Shown: positions 55,001 to 63,497 of the stretch, piece after piece | How the letters are laid out: every line of letters starts with the position of its first letter | How positions within the stretch are numbered: the stretch's first letter is position 1 | DNA from: Streptomyces flavofungini | GTDB taxonomy: Bacteria > Actinomycetota > Actinomycetes > Streptomycetales > Streptomycetaceae | Length of the DNA: 64,000 nucleotides | Assembly: GCF_030388665.1 (NCBI RefSeq) | Contig: NZ_CP128846.1 | Location: 6,088,501-6,152,500, forward strand | Reading direction: 5' to 3' | Program-made: the position numbers and the translations under genes | Notes under the pieces: model-generated | Database searches by the model: none | What the model was told of the DNA's origin: nothing | What the model saw: only the letters and a program-made list of their open reading frames with translations

Positions 55001-55380
55001 GCGGTCGGGACGGTGGCGCGGACGTAGCCGAGCTTGTCGTAGGTGCGGCCGACGGAGCCGCCCTTGACGGCGTCCAGCTCCTTGGCGGCCTGCTCGGTCG
55101 CGCCGGGCGCGGTGGCGACCATCATCGTGACGGTCTTCTCGCCCTCCGCCTTGGCGTCGGCGAGCAGTTCGGCGTCCTGGGCGCCGAGCTTCGCGGCGGC
55201 GTCCTTGGGCGCGGGGGCGGCCGGGACGGGGGAGGGGCCGTCGGCGGCGAAGGCGAGCGGGAGCGGGGCCGCCGCGCAGAGAGCGGCGGCCACGCCTATC
55301 GCGGTGGCGAGGCGGGCGGTCCGTCTGGCGCGGTCGCCGCGTCTCGCGCCCTGGGGCGCGTGGTGTGGATCGAGGGTCAT
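52057..55380 (-). CDS. Secreted S8 subtilisin-family serine protease (large)
   Basis: 1107 residues from ATG 55380 (AGGG 6 nt upstream). Signal peptide ends near APLPLAFAADG, followed by an inhibitor-I9-like propeptide. Catalytic triad: Asp215 (GILDSGVDLGHP), His398 (SEHGTHVAG), Ser591 (NGTSMSSPQAAG). The region between Asp and His is longer than in simple subtilisins and carries inserts (DLNRDGDTTDTWG). The C-terminal ~500 residues are beta-rich P/PPC-type domains. It is an extracellular protease of the kind that acts during mycelial protein recycling; a substrate cannot be assigned. Confidence 0.95.
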   Translation of the reverse strand: MTLDPHHAPQGARRGDRARRTARLATAIGVAAALCAAAPLPLAFAADGPSPVPAAPAPKDAAAKLGAQDAELLADAKAEGEKTVTMMVATAPGATEQAAKELDAVKGGSVGRTYDKLGYVRATVPTARADAAIKAAAKLSSVHAIDLRHEIELDDPKPQSPKGAKSAAGRAAYPAPDKKTPAKNPYNPSFETGAVDFVKKNPKADGRGITIGILDSGVDLGHPALQKTTTGERKITDWVTATDPIVDADATWRRMTNPVSGPTFTFDGDSWKAPAGSYQISRFREAATTGGDAKGDLNRDGDTTDTWGVLYDPAAGTVRVDLNDNKDFSDDKPMKPYGKNHQVGYFGKDDPATDVAERVPFVVEIRKDVPTDPYGGDWVGKKADFVNIGLIESEHGTHVAGITAANKLFGGRMNGAAPGAKLVSSRACTWTGGCTNVALTEGMIDLVTKRGVDIVNMSIGGLPALNDGNNARAELYKRLIDTYGVQLVISAGNSGPGANTIGDPSLADHVVSVGASVSKETWAANYGSAVKKKYDMFNFSSRGPREDGGFQPLVTAPGSAINTTQTWLPGSPVAEAGYQLPAGYSMLNGTSMSSPQAAGASALLLSAAKQQRVDLTPAKLRTALTSTAHRIPGVQAYAQGTGLIDVVDAWRAIKGGAKAHQYTVKAPVDTALEQELKKPGTGLYDREGGLKKGQKKTYKVTIKRTTGPARPVMHKLAFAGNHGKTFRLVGDDDVLLPLNTAVTVKVQAKPKSYGVSSAVLTVNDKRTRGIDHQIMTTVVVAKDLAKPSFTTSSTSSVQRNGTKSLFVTVPKGAKTLEVALGGLKDKSQTRFISVHPYGVPAESTSSLVCYPNFPNPDNTCRPDLRSYANPTPGVWEIEVESRRTSPLLDNPYKLQVAALGVSFAPAPQKLAEAKSGQAAPVTWKATNNYAAVDGKLKGGTLGSAATARPTIKQGEKQTTTVDVPAGTERLDVAIGATADAAADLDLTVLKDGVPVGSSADGDSEESVSLPKPAAGKYTIEVVGYSIPSGSTAYDYRDVFFSDSLGQIKVDESKTVKLAHGASADVSAEVVASGPAAAGRVLFGEVNLLNARGTVAGTGSVTVEKVTP

Positions 55381-55499
55381 CAGCATCCCTGTACGTGAAG
55401 ATCGGCTGGTCGAGCCGATGCAGCTATGGCGTCTCCCCAGCTCGAACGAAGTCGCGAGCTCGGAGAGGGTCCGGAATACGGGGCCGGATGACCGCTCAG

Positions 55500-55511
55500 C
55501 CTTACGTAAGG
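55500..55511. promoter_or_regulatory. 12-nt palindrome upstream of the S8 protease
   Basis: CCTTACGTAAGG is a perfect palindrome about 120 bp before the protease start, in an A/T-richer stretch. Possible operator. The rest of 55381-55639 holds no gene that I can support. Confidence 0.4.
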
Positions 55512-55639
55512 GGTGCCTGTTTGGGGAGAGTTGCCCGGGGCCGGAATGGCCCGGTGGCGTACTTCCGCCATACGCCATCGGGAACAAGGTGCACCATAAC
55601 GGGACTTGACGCCCCGCGCCGCGCCCGGCTGCCCCGTGA

Positions 55640-56203
55640 CTAGCTGTCCCGCGACCGCGCGTAGTGACGGGACGCCTTCGCGCGGTTGCCGCACACGGCC
55701 ATCGAGCACCAGCGCCGGGTGCCGTTCCGCGAGGTGTCGAAGAAGTGCAGGACGCACGCCTCGTGGGCGCAGCCGCGGATCCGGTCGGGGGCCGTGGTGA
55801 GCAGCTCCAGGTAGTTGCGCGCGGCCAGCCACGCCGGCCCCCACGAGGGATCCGCGAACTCGGCCTCCTCGCCCGGCCCCTCCGGCGTCAGCGTCGCCCG
55901 GACCCTGCCGTGCGCGAGGACCGCGTCGACGCGGGCCACGGCGTCCGGGGCGCCGCCCGGCTTCCCCGGCAGGTCGACGAGCCCGGCGAGGGCGTCGCGG
56001 GCCCGCAGCAGCCGCTCCAGGGTGCGCCCGTCGGCGGTGAACCGCCCGTCGAGTCCGTTCGCCCCGAGCCAGACGGCGAGCCCTTCGCTGTCCGTGAGCA
56101 GGTCGGCGCGCACTCCGTCCTGGACCCAGCGGGTGTTGAGGAGGTCCAGGGAGAGGGGTTCGCCGGTGAGGGGGCGGGGGTCGGGCGGGGTGGTGGCGGG
56201 CAT
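55640..56203 (-). CDS. CGNR zinc-finger transcriptional regulator (ABATE domain)
   Basis: 187 residues. N-terminal ABATE (stress-induced) domain with GEPLSLDLLNTRWVQDG. The C-terminal CGNR zinc finger has CAHEACVLHFFD, RNGTRRWCSMAVCGNRAKAS. Divergent from a VOC protein gene, with a palindrome between them. Such proteins are predicted DNA-binding regulators; the divergent gene is the probable target. Confidence 0.92.
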   Translation of the reverse strand: MPATTPPDPRPLTGEPLSLDLLNTRWVQDGVRADLLTDSEGLAVWLGANGLDGRFTADGRTLERLLRARDALAGLVDLPGKPGGAPDAVARVDAVLAHGRVRATLTPEGPGEEAEFADPSWGPAWLAARNYLELLTTAPDRIRGCAHEACVLHFFDTSRNGTRRWCSMAVCGNRAKASRHYARSRDS

Positions 56204-56269
56204 GGGGGCTCCCTTCAGCGCTAACCAGTCAAGAGTAAGTGACCGGTTGACCTCTCTGATCTATAACCT

Positions 56270-56292
56270 CTAACCTGAATTTAGAAGGTTAG
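56270..56292. promoter_or_regulatory. Palindrome in the CGNR/VOC divergent promoter
   Basis: CTAACCT (56270-56276) and AGGTTAG (56286-56292) are perfect arms with a 9-bp spacer, 38 bp before the VOC start. A further CTAACC half-site lies at 56221. Probable binding site of the CGNR regulator. Confidence 0.6.
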
Positions 56293-56330
56293 CCCCCACG
56301 GGTGGGCCACCCCTGTCGAAAGGCGGCACG

Positions 56331-56783
56331 ATGCCTCCGCACGCCCCGCGCACGGGCCACATCGGCCTGAGCGTCACCGACCTCGACCGCTCCCTCGCCT
56401 TCTACCGCGATGTGATCGGCCTCGAAGTGATCACCGAAGGCAAGGAGGAGGGCCGCCGATTCGCCTTCCTCGGCCACGCAGGGGCGATCGCCTTCACGCT
56501 CTGGCAGCAGGCGCAAGCCCCCTTCGAGCGCGGCCCCGCGGGCCTGCACCACCTCGCCTTCGAGGTCGACACGATCGACCGGGTCCGGGCGTGCGAGGCG
56601 GAGCTGCGGGCGTACGGAGTGGAGTTCGCCTACGACGGCGTCGTGCCGCACGGCGAGGGCGCCGGATCCGGCGGGATCTTCTTCCACGACCCGGACGGCA
56701 TCCGCCTGGAGATCTACGCTCCGACCGGCGCCGAGTCCGCGCAGGCGCCCGTGGCGGCGGCGCCGACCTGCGGCTTCTTCTAG
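56331..56783 (+). CDS. VOC (glyoxalase/dioxygenase superfamily) protein
   Basis: 150 residues with the vicinal oxygen chelate fold: GHIGLSVTDLDRSLAFYRDV, FAFLGHAGAIAFTLWQQ, HHLAFEVDTIDRV, GIFFHDPDGIRLEIYAPTGA. Metal ligands of glyoxalase-like enzymes (His10, a central His, C-terminal Glu) are present. It ends CGFF. Reaction unknown; it may act in detoxification under control of the divergent CGNR regulator. Confidence 0.92.
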   Translation: MPPHAPRTGHIGLSVTDLDRSLAFYRDVIGLEVITEGKEEGRRFAFLGHAGAIAFTLWQQAQAPFERGPAGLHHLAFEVDTIDRVRACEAELRAYGVEFAYDGVVPHGEGAGSGGIFFHDPDGIRLEIYAPTGAESAQAPVAAAPTCGFF

Positions 56784-56830
56784 ACCGACCCGCTAGACCG
56801 ACCCGCGGCTTCTTCGAGGAGGACGGCCCT

Positions 56831-57739
56831 GTGGACACCACGTACACCCCGCCCGATCCCTACCACCCGGGCTCGCGCGCCGTGCAGGACCGCGTCGGCG
56901 TCCGCGAACTCGCCGACCACGTCGGCAGATCCATCGGCCCCGGCATCCGTCCGGTGGCCGCCGCGTTCCTCGAACTCCAGCCGATGCTGGTGATCGGCGC
57001 GGCGGATCCGGTGACCGGGCGGGTGTGGGCGTCGCTGCTCACCGGCGAGCCCGGATTCCTGCGGGCCACGGGGCCGCGTCAGCTGTCGGTGGCGGGCGGC
57101 CCCGTGCCGGGGGACCCGCTCGCCGCCGCCCTGGCGGTGCCCGCCACCCCCGTCGGCACCCTCGCCCTCGACCCGCGCACCCGGCGCCGGATGCGGCTCA
57201 ACGGCCGGTCCCGGCCGACCCCGCGCGGCCTGGCCGTCGAGGCCGACCAGGTCTTCTCGAACTGCCCCAAGTACCTGGTGCAGCGCAGCCTCCTGGGCGC
57301 CGCCCGCCCTCCCGCGACCCGCCCCCGCACCACCCGGGGCACCGCGCTCACCCCCGCGCAGCAGGACGCGGTCGCGGCCGCCGACACCTTCTTCCTCGCC
57401 ACCGTCCACGAGCGCGGCGCCGACGCGAGCCACCGGGGCGGCAACCCCGGCTTCGTGCGCGTCCTCTCCGCCCACGAGCTGGAATGGCCCGACTACCCGG
57501 GCAACGCGATGTTCCTGACGCTCGGCAACCTCGCCCGGGACCCCCGCGCGGGCCTGCTCTTCCTGAACTGGACGACGGGCACCGCGCTCCACCTCACGGG
57601 CACCGCCCGCACCCACTACGCCCCCGACGGCCCCCGCACCGTCCGCCTCACCCTCACCGAAACCCACGAGACCACCGCCGCCTCCCCGTGGACCTGGTCC
57701 GCCCCTGTTCCCTCACCCGCCAACCCACCACTCCGGTAA
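56831..57739 (+). CDS. Pyridoxamine 5'-phosphate oxidase-family flavin-binding protein
   Basis: 302 residues from GTG 56831 (GAGGAGGA upstream). The flavin-binding split-barrel fold is indicated by GAADPVTGRVWASLLTGEPG, ADTFFLATVHE, HRGGNPGFVRVL and DYPGNAMFLTLGNL. SNCPKYLVQR fits the subgroup with a conserved Cys. It is 47 bp after the VOC gene and probably co-transcribed. A short duplicated segment (TAGACCGACCCG twice, 56781-56806) separates them. Confidence 0.88.
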   Translation: MDTTYTPPDPYHPGSRAVQDRVGVRELADHVGRSIGPGIRPVAAAFLELQPMLVIGAADPVTGRVWASLLTGEPGFLRATGPRQLSVAGGPVPGDPLAAALAVPATPVGTLALDPRTRRRMRLNGRSRPTPRGLAVEADQVFSNCPKYLVQRSLLGAARPPATRPRTTRGTALTPAQQDAVAAADTFFLATVHERGADASHRGGNPGFVRVLSAHELEWPDYPGNAMFLTLGNLARDPRAGLLFLNWTTGTALHLTGTARTHYAPDGPRTVRLTLTETHETTAASPWTWSAPVPSPANPPLR

Positions 57740-57780
57740 CAGGACGTGCCTAACCCCTGAACGCGGTCTAACGTCGGCCC

Positions 57781-58227
57781 GTGCACAAGGAACTGCGGGT
57801 GGCGGCCTACGCCGTATGCGTACGCGACGGGTCCGTGCTGCTCGCCCGCTGGATCGCGGGCGACGGCAGCAAACGCTGGACGCTGCCCGGGGGCGGCATG
57901 GACCACGGCGAGGATCCGTACGACACGGTGATCAGAGAGGCCGACGAGGAGACCGGCTACACCGTCGAACCCGTCGCGCTCCTCGGCGTGGACTCGCTGC
58001 GCCGCCGCTACCCGAGACGCCTCGGCGCGGTGGCGGACTTCCACGGCGTGCGCATCGTGTACGAGGCCCGGATCACCGGCGGCGCCCTCCGCCACGAGAC
58101 GTCGGGCTCGACGGACCTGGCGGCGTGGCACCCACTCGACGCCGTCGCCGCGCTGGACCGCGTGAGCCTGGTCGACGTCGGCCTCACGCTCTGGCGGGAC
58201 CGCCCGGTTGCCGGGCACGTGTCGTAG
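57781..58227 (+). CDS. NUDIX hydrolase
   Basis: 148 residues from GTG 57781. The Nudix box is intact: GGGMDHGEDPYDTVIREADE followed by ETGY, giving G-x5-E-x7-REx2EE. These enzymes hydrolyse nucleoside diphosphate-linked substrates, often as house-cleaning. Substrate not identifiable. Confidence 0.94.
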   Translation: MHKELRVAAYAVCVRDGSVLLARWIAGDGSKRWTLPGGGMDHGEDPYDTVIREADEETGYTVEPVALLGVDSLRRRYPRRLGAVADFHGVRIVYEARITGGALRHETSGSTDLAAWHPLDAVAALDRVSLVDVGLTLWRDRPVAGHVS

Positions 58228-58423
58228 CGCCACGGACCCCACTTCCTTCCGCGGTGGCGCTCCGTGCCCCGGTGCCGCCGTCGCGGGGGTGGTGAGTGCA
58301 GGCGCAGCGGCGAACGAGCGGAATCCCGCCGCCGTGCGGCAGTGACGCGCCCTTGGTCCGGCGGCACTCGCGAGGGAGGTCCCTGTAGCCCGGACGCCGG
58401 GCGAGCGCGCATGCAGCGGACAT

Positions 58424-58600
58424 GGTCGATACCGGCCTGGACGCAAGCTGCATGCGCTCCTGTGGGAACCCTCCTTGCGATCGCTGATCCGCCCGCCATC
58501 CGTGCTGGTCGCCCGGCTCGACCGCCTCACGGGCATGCTCGGTACGGACACGGTCGAGCTGGGCGTCGTCCCCTTCACCGCGTCCGTGAAGATCGTGCCC
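58424..58600 (+). pseudogene. Remnant of a DUF5753 (Scr1-type) regulator
   Basis: The frame reads GRYRPGRKLHALLWEPSLRS, LIRPPSVLVARLDRLTGMLG, TDTVELGVVPFTASVKIVP, which matches the core of DUF5753 domains. No start codon with a helix-turn-helix precedes it and the frame degenerates beyond 58600. The surrounding 58228-58868 contains no other supported gene. A second Scr1-type remnant lies at 38982-39128. Confidence 0.7.
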
Positions 58601-58868
58601 GCCCATGCTCCGGGGCCTTGCTGCCCGCCCCCTTCCCCGGCAGGTGAACGCAGAGCAACCACCACCCCACCCCCCAACGAGCACCGCGTGCACACGCAAA
58701 GTGGGCCCAGATCCACTTACGGTGATCGGCGCCACCCGTTGTGGCGACGTTAACGCGCAGGCCACCCCCGCTGCCAACGATCCAGTACGAGCGGGAAGTC
58801 CGCGGGCGAAGCACCGCCCGGACCCCCGCGACCACTGCCGACGCGTTCGCACTCGGGGAGACCGCGCC

Positions 58869-60656
58869 ATGTCGCGCATACGCTCTGTCGCCACCACGGC
58901 CGCCACCGCCACCACGTCCGTCGTCTCCACAGTGAACCGCCGCGCGTTCCTCGCGGCGACCGGCGCCGTCTCCCTGTCCGCGGGCGTCGGATACGCCCTG
59001 GGCCCGGGAGCGGGCTCGGGCAAGGCCGCCCCCGCGGCGGCGGCCGCACCGGTCCCGATGTCCCGCAGGGCCCCCTCCGCCCCGCTGGCCCCGTACCGCT
59101 CGGGCACCACCCTGGCCACGGTGTCCGCGCCCCGGGGCACCTCCGGGTACCGCCGCCTCGGCGACGGCCCGGCCTGGGACCGCGTGGTCCGCTCGGACCT
59201 GGCCCCGGCCGAGCCGGGCCGGGAGTCCCGCCGCACCCCGCTTGCCGCGTTCGTCCAGTTCACCGACCTGCACCTGGTGGACGTACAGCACCCGCTGCGC
59301 TACGAGTACCTGCGCGCCCGGACCGCCAGCGCCTGGCGCCCGCAGGAGTCGCTGTCCGTCGCCGGGGCCGTCTCGCTGGTCGAGCAGGTCAACGGCCTGC
59401 GCGGGGCGCCCGCGACCGGCGCGCCGCTGCACTTCGTGATGACGACGGGCGACAACACGGACAACAACTCCCGCAACGAGCTCGACTGGTTCCTGAAGGT
59501 GATGAGCGGGGGCCGCGTCACCCCGAACTCCGGCGACCCGCGCCGCTACGAGGGCGTACAGGACAGCGGCCTCAAGCTCTACTGGCACCCGGACACCGCC
59601 CTGCGCGACGCCGACAAGGGCGCCGGCTTCCCCCGCCTGCACGGCTTCCTGGACGCCGCGATCCGCGAGGTCAACAGCCCGGGCCTGAACCTGCCGTGGT
59701 ACTCCACGGTCGGCAACCACGACGGCCTGCCCGGCGGCTGCTACGCCCCCGGCGACGCGTACTTCACCGAGTTCGCCGTCGGCGGCAAGAAGCTGATGTC
59801 CCTCGACGAGGCGCGCGGCGCGGCCCTGTGGAAGAACGTCAGGAAGGGCAACGACCCCAAGGGCGCCGTCTTCAAGGAAGTCATGAAGTCCGAGGCCCGA
59901 CGCATGCGTTCGGTCACCCCGGACGAGGCCCGCGCCCCCTTCACCCCCGCCGAGTACGTCAAGGCCCACCTGGACCCCGCGCACGCGGGCCGCGGCCCCG
60001 TCGGCCACGGCTACACCCAGCGGAACCTGGCGGAGCGCACCCAGTACTACACCTTCCGCATCACCGACGACGTCCTCGGCATCAGCCTGGACACCACCGA
60101 CCCCGGCGGTCACTACGAGGGCTCCCTCGGCACCACCCAACTGCGATGGCTGGAGCGGCAGCTGAAGGAGGTGGAGAAGAGCGGCGACGCCTCGTACGTC
60201 ATCGTCTTCAGCCACCACACCAGCAAGTCCATGCGGAACCTGCGCACCGACCCGGGCCGCCCGCGCGAGTCCCGGCACGGCGGTGACGAGGTCGCGGCGC
60301 TGCTCGGGCGGCACCGCTCGGTCCTCGCCTGGGTGAACGGCCACAGCCACAAGAACGCCATCACCCCGCACCACTCGGAGCACGGCTCGTTCTGGGAGGT
60401 GTCGACGGCCTCGCACATCGACTTCCCGCAGCTCGCCCGGGTGATCGAGCTGGTCGACAACCACGACGGGACGCTCTCGCTGTTCACCACCCTCATCGAG
60501 TCCGCCGCCCCGCACCGCACCGACTTCGCCGACCTCTCGCAGACGGGCCTCGCCGCCCTGTACCGGGAGCTCGCGTTCAACGCCCCCGGCGCCAGGCCCA
60601 CGCTCGGCGGCGACCCCGGCGACCGCAACACGGAACTCGTCCTGCGCAAGGGCTGA
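58869..60656 (+). CDS. Tat-exported metallophosphoesterase (TIGR03767-like)
   Basis: 595 residues from ATG 58869 (GGGGAG upstream). Twin-arginine signal VNRRAFLAATGAVSLSAG. Metal-binding motifs: TDLHLVD (Asp133, His135), GDNTDNN (Asp195), GNHDG (Asn283, His284), SHHTSK, and GHSHKN (His492, His494). It matches a family of secreted actinobacterial phosphoesterases of unknown exact substrate. Tat export agrees with cytoplasmic metal loading. Confidence 0.93.
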   Translation: MSRIRSVATTAATATTSVVSTVNRRAFLAATGAVSLSAGVGYALGPGAGSGKAAPAAAAAPVPMSRRAPSAPLAPYRSGTTLATVSAPRGTSGYRRLGDGPAWDRVVRSDLAPAEPGRESRRTPLAAFVQFTDLHLVDVQHPLRYEYLRARTASAWRPQESLSVAGAVSLVEQVNGLRGAPATGAPLHFVMTTGDNTDNNSRNELDWFLKVMSGGRVTPNSGDPRRYEGVQDSGLKLYWHPDTALRDADKGAGFPRLHGFLDAAIREVNSPGLNLPWYSTVGNHDGLPGGCYAPGDAYFTEFAVGGKKLMSLDEARGAALWKNVRKGNDPKGAVFKEVMKSEARRMRSVTPDEARAPFTPAEYVKAHLDPAHAGRGPVGHGYTQRNLAERTQYYTFRITDDVLGISLDTTDPGGHYEGSLGTTQLRWLERQLKEVEKSGDASYVIVFSHHTSKSMRNLRTDPGRPRESRHGGDEVAALLGRHRSVLAWVNGHSHKNAITPHHSEHGSFWEVSTASHIDFPQLARVIELVDNHDGTLSLFTTLIESAAPHRTDFADLSQTGLAALYRELAFNAPGARPTLGGDPGDRNTELVLRKG

Positions 60657-60764
60657 CCCCCGCGGGCGCCGGGCCCGCGCCTTCTCGGTCCGAAGACCGC
60701 GCCTTCGGCGGCACGCGCCACGCCCCCGCTGCGCTACGGTCTCCGCCTGGAGAAGGGACGACGC

Positions 60765-61934
60765 ATGCCAGTACGCGAGCGGCTGTTGGGGCTGGCCGCG
60801 GTGATGACGGCTGCGGGCGTCCTCGCGGCCCCCGCCGCGTCCGCCGCACCCGTCGGGTCCCCGCGGCCCGGCGCGGACCACGGCCACCGCGCCACCCAGC
60901 GCGCCATGGACCGCGCCGTCGAGGCGGGCGTCCCGGGCGTCACCGGCCAGGCCGTCGACCCGCACGGGACGTGGACCGGCACCGCGGGCCTCGGCGACCT
61001 GCGCACGCGGGCCCCGCGCGGCGCGCAGGACCACTTCCGCGTCGGCAGCATCACGAAGACGTTCACCGCCGTGGTGCTGCTCCAGCTCGCGGCGGAGGGC
61101 GGGGTCGACCTCGACGACACCGTGGGGGAGTGGCTGCCGGGCCTGGTCGAGGGCAACGGCCACGACGGCGACGCAATCACCGTGCGCCGACTCCTCAACC
61201 ACACGAGCGGAATCCACGACTACGTCGCCGACCCCCGCTTCCGGCGTCTCCGCTTCACCCCGGAGTTCATGAAGCACCGCTTCGAGACCCGGTCCGCCGA
61301 GGCCTGGGTACGGATGGCGATGAGCCACCGGCCGCAGTTCCGCCCCGGCACGGGCTGGGGCTACTCCAACACCAACTACCTGCTCGCCGGAATGATCGTC
61401 GAGCGGGCGACGGGCCGCCCCTACGGCGAGGAGATCCGCGCCCGCGTCATCGACCCCCTCGGCCTGCGCCACACCGTCGTACCCGGCACCAGGACGACCC
61501 TGCCCCGGCCCAGCTCCCGGGCGTACTCCAAGCTGTCCGTCGAGTCGCGCGCACCGTCCACGACGTACGACGTGACCGAGCTGAACCCGTCCGAGGCGGG
61601 CGCCGCGGGCGAGATGATCTCCAGCTCGGCGGACCTCAACCGCTTCTACCGTGCGCTCCTCGGCGGCCGGCTCCTGCCGGACGAGCAGCTCGCCCAGATG
61701 AAGGAGACGGTCCCGGCCAAGGAGCTCGGCCCCGACGTCGGCTACGGCCTGGGCCTGATGCGCGTGCGCCTTCCGTGCGGGACGGCCGTGTGGGGGCACG
61801 GCGGCGGCATCCAGGGCTCGCAGTCCGAGGCGATGGCCACCGGCGACGGGCGCCGTGCGCTCGCGGTCAACTTCAACGGCGACTGGACGGGCGGCCTGAG
61901 GCCGATCGTCGCGGCGGAGTTCTGTCGCCGGTAG
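60765..61934 (+). CDS. Secreted serine hydrolase (beta-lactamase/D-Ala-D-Ala carboxypeptidase family)
   Basis: 389 residues with a signal peptide (AAVMTAAGVLAAPAASAAPV). Class C-like motifs: SITK (Ser95, Lys98), YSN (Tyr200), HGGG (His345). This fits D-alanyl-D-alanine carboxypeptidases or esterase EstB-type hydrolases. It acts outside the cell, possibly on peptidoglycan. Not obviously a resistance beta-lactamase. Confidence 0.93.
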   Translation: MPVRERLLGLAAVMTAAGVLAAPAASAAPVGSPRPGADHGHRATQRAMDRAVEAGVPGVTGQAVDPHGTWTGTAGLGDLRTRAPRGAQDHFRVGSITKTFTAVVLLQLAAEGGVDLDDTVGEWLPGLVEGNGHDGDAITVRRLLNHTSGIHDYVADPRFRRLRFTPEFMKHRFETRSAEAWVRMAMSHRPQFRPGTGWGYSNTNYLLAGMIVERATGRPYGEEIRARVIDPLGLRHTVVPGTRTTLPRPSSRAYSKLSVESRAPSTTYDVTELNPSEAGAAGEMISSSADLNRFYRALLGGRLLPDEQLAQMKETVPAKELGPDVGYGLGLMRVRLPCGTAVWGHGGGIQGSQSEAMATGDGRRALAVNFNGDWTGGLRPIVAAEFCRR

Positions 61935-61953
61935 GCGGCGGAGTTCCACGCCG

Positions 61954-62031
61954 GGCACGTGTACGGGGGCGATCCCCCGCACGTCGAATCGCGCGTCACG
62001 CAGGGGCGTCGGGCACGCGTACGGGGGCGAA
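61954..62031. repeat. Two 20-bp direct repeats in the 3' region of the hydrolase
   Basis: GGGCACGTGTACGGGGGCGA (61954-61973) and GGGCACGCGTACGGGGGCGA (62012-62031) differ at one base. Each is followed by a C-run (CCCCC, CCCC), so each could form a small hairpin. They lie between converging genes and may act as terminators. Confidence 0.75.
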
Positions 62032-62101
62032 ACCCCGCCGTCCAGGATTCCGCCCCCGCACTCCCCTCCTGCGGGCACGCCGTGGCGCGCTCTGCCGGGC
62101 C

Positions 62102-63178
62102 CTATCTGGGCAGCACCACGACATAGGCCGCAGGATCCCGGTCGGCCGCCGCCATCAGCGCCGTGCGCACGACCGTGGCCTGCTGCTCCGCCGTGTCCCG
62201 CAGCTTCTTCGGGGTGACGTGGACGACGGTGATGCCGAGGCGCTCCAAGTGCTCGCGCTTTTGCGCGTACTCGGACCACTCCCCGGCCTCCCGGCTCCGG
62301 TCCGCCTGGCCGAGGCCGTCCTCGCCCTGGCGGGGCGCCCGGGTGTCCAGCTCCACGGCGACGGAGTGCTCGGGCCAGTAGGCGTCGACACCGCCCAGAT
62401 GGGGGCCGCCCGGCAGTCGCAGGTCGACGTTCCACAGCGGCTCGGGCAGGGCGAAGTCCCGTACCAGCGCGTACAGGCGGTCCTCCGCGATGGCCCGGCC
62501 CTCGGCGAGGAGCGAGTCCACCGCGTCCACCACGTGCGGTCGGGTGAGCAGCCGCGCGTTGTTCAACTCCCGTACCACCGCCGCCGGTTCGCAGTGCCCG
62601 CCGCGCACCGCCTCGGTGAGCAGGCGCCGCACCGCGCCCGCCTCGGCGAGCTGCGCCACGGCGTCGGCGAGCGCGCGCGGCACGGGGGCGACGGGAAGTC
62701 CGGTGATCTGCTGGGGAGTCGGCAGGCTGTTGCTGCGGACCAGGCGGGCGCAGCCGGTGGAGCGCAGGCGCCGGGTGCGGGGCACGAGGACGTCGATGCG
62801 GTCCAGGGAGAGCAGCGGCGGCGCGGAGGAGAAGCGGTGCAGGGCGAGCGCGGCGAGGCCGGTGATCATCGCGTCCGCGTACGCGGCGTGCGGCTCGCCC
62901 GCGCCGGGCTGCGCGGGCACGGACCTGGCCTCCTTGGCCGGCGGGCGGCCGCAGTACAGGAGCACGCCGTGCAGCCGCTCCTCGCTGGTGGGCGGTCCGG
63001 GGTGGAGCAGGAAGACGCCGGGCAGGAACTGCTGCCAGGGGCCGCCGGGGCGGCAGTGCGCGCTGGTGTCGGCGCCGGAGACGCCGTGCTCGCGCAGTTG
63101 CGCGCTGCTCATGACGCGGCGCTGGACGGCGGTGAGGTGGCGCAGGGGGCGGGGGGAGAGCGGGGTGTTGTGGTTCAT
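62102..63178 (-). CDS. AbiEi/DUF559-like protein with a PD-(D/E)XK-type C-terminus
   Basis: 358 residues from ATG 63178 (GGAAAGG upstream); a longer frame from 63247 lacks support. The N-terminal half resembles AbiEi-type proteins (LTAVQRRVMSSAQLREHGVS, FLPGVFLLHPGPPTSEERLH). The C-terminal ~100 residues are a DUF559/Vsr-like fold: LGGVDAYWPEHSVAVELDTR, with Asp and Glu-x-Asp as candidate metal ligands, then YAQKREHLERLGITVVHVTP. This architecture is common and usually single-copy beside housekeeping genes in actinobacteria. No AbiEii toxin partner is adjacent. Confidence 0.8.
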   Translation of the reverse strand: MNHNTPLSPRPLRHLTAVQRRVMSSAQLREHGVSGADTSAHCRPGGPWQQFLPGVFLLHPGPPTSEERLHGVLLYCGRPPAKEARSVPAQPGAGEPHAAYADAMITGLAALALHRFSSAPPLLSLDRIDVLVPRTRRLRSTGCARLVRSNSLPTPQQITGLPVAPVPRALADAVAQLAEAGAVRRLLTEAVRGGHCEPAAVVRELNNARLLTRPHVVDAVDSLLAEGRAIAEDRLYALVRDFALPEPLWNVDLRLPGGPHLGGVDAYWPEHSVAVELDTRAPRQGEDGLGQADRSREAGEWSEYAQKREHLERLGITVVHVTPKKLRDTAEQQATVVRTALMAAADRDPAAYVVVLPR

Positions 63179-63497
63179 GACGGGGCCTTTCCCGTGCCCG
63201 GAGGGCCCGCTAACCGCTGTTACAGTCCCGTCGACAAAACCGGACAACCCCGTCCTAAAGTACGGGCGTTCGAGAGCCGAAAAGGCCTGGTTCGAGGTGG
63301 GCGCCGGTGAATCGGGGGTGTCCTGGGCGGGGTGAGGCCCTCTTGTGGGCGGCGGACACCGTTGTCATACTCGGCGCGATGTTTGGCATGGACGCGACGT
63401 AATCCGGGCGAACCCCGAGGCGCGCCCGCGCCAGGCACCGGTAACTCCCGATGACCGCCCCCCACTTGAGCGGTCCATCCCCCCATGGAGGTACTGC
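63179..63497. promoter_or_regulatory. Divergent promoter region before the S1 protease
   Basis: No gene. A candidate promoter for the protease is TTGTGG (63343-63348), 17 bp, CATACT (63366-63371), about 125 bp before its start. Confidence 0.45.

Noticed and set aside
52054..55398. Long plus-strand frame of ~1100 codons
   Set aside because: Antisense shadow of the S8 protease, with Val/Arg/Gly/Asp/Leu-rich composition and no recognisable motif.
62102..63178. Complete AbiE toxin-antitoxin system
   Set aside because: No nucleotidyltransferase toxin gene lies next to it; the neighbours are a serine hydrolase and a protease.
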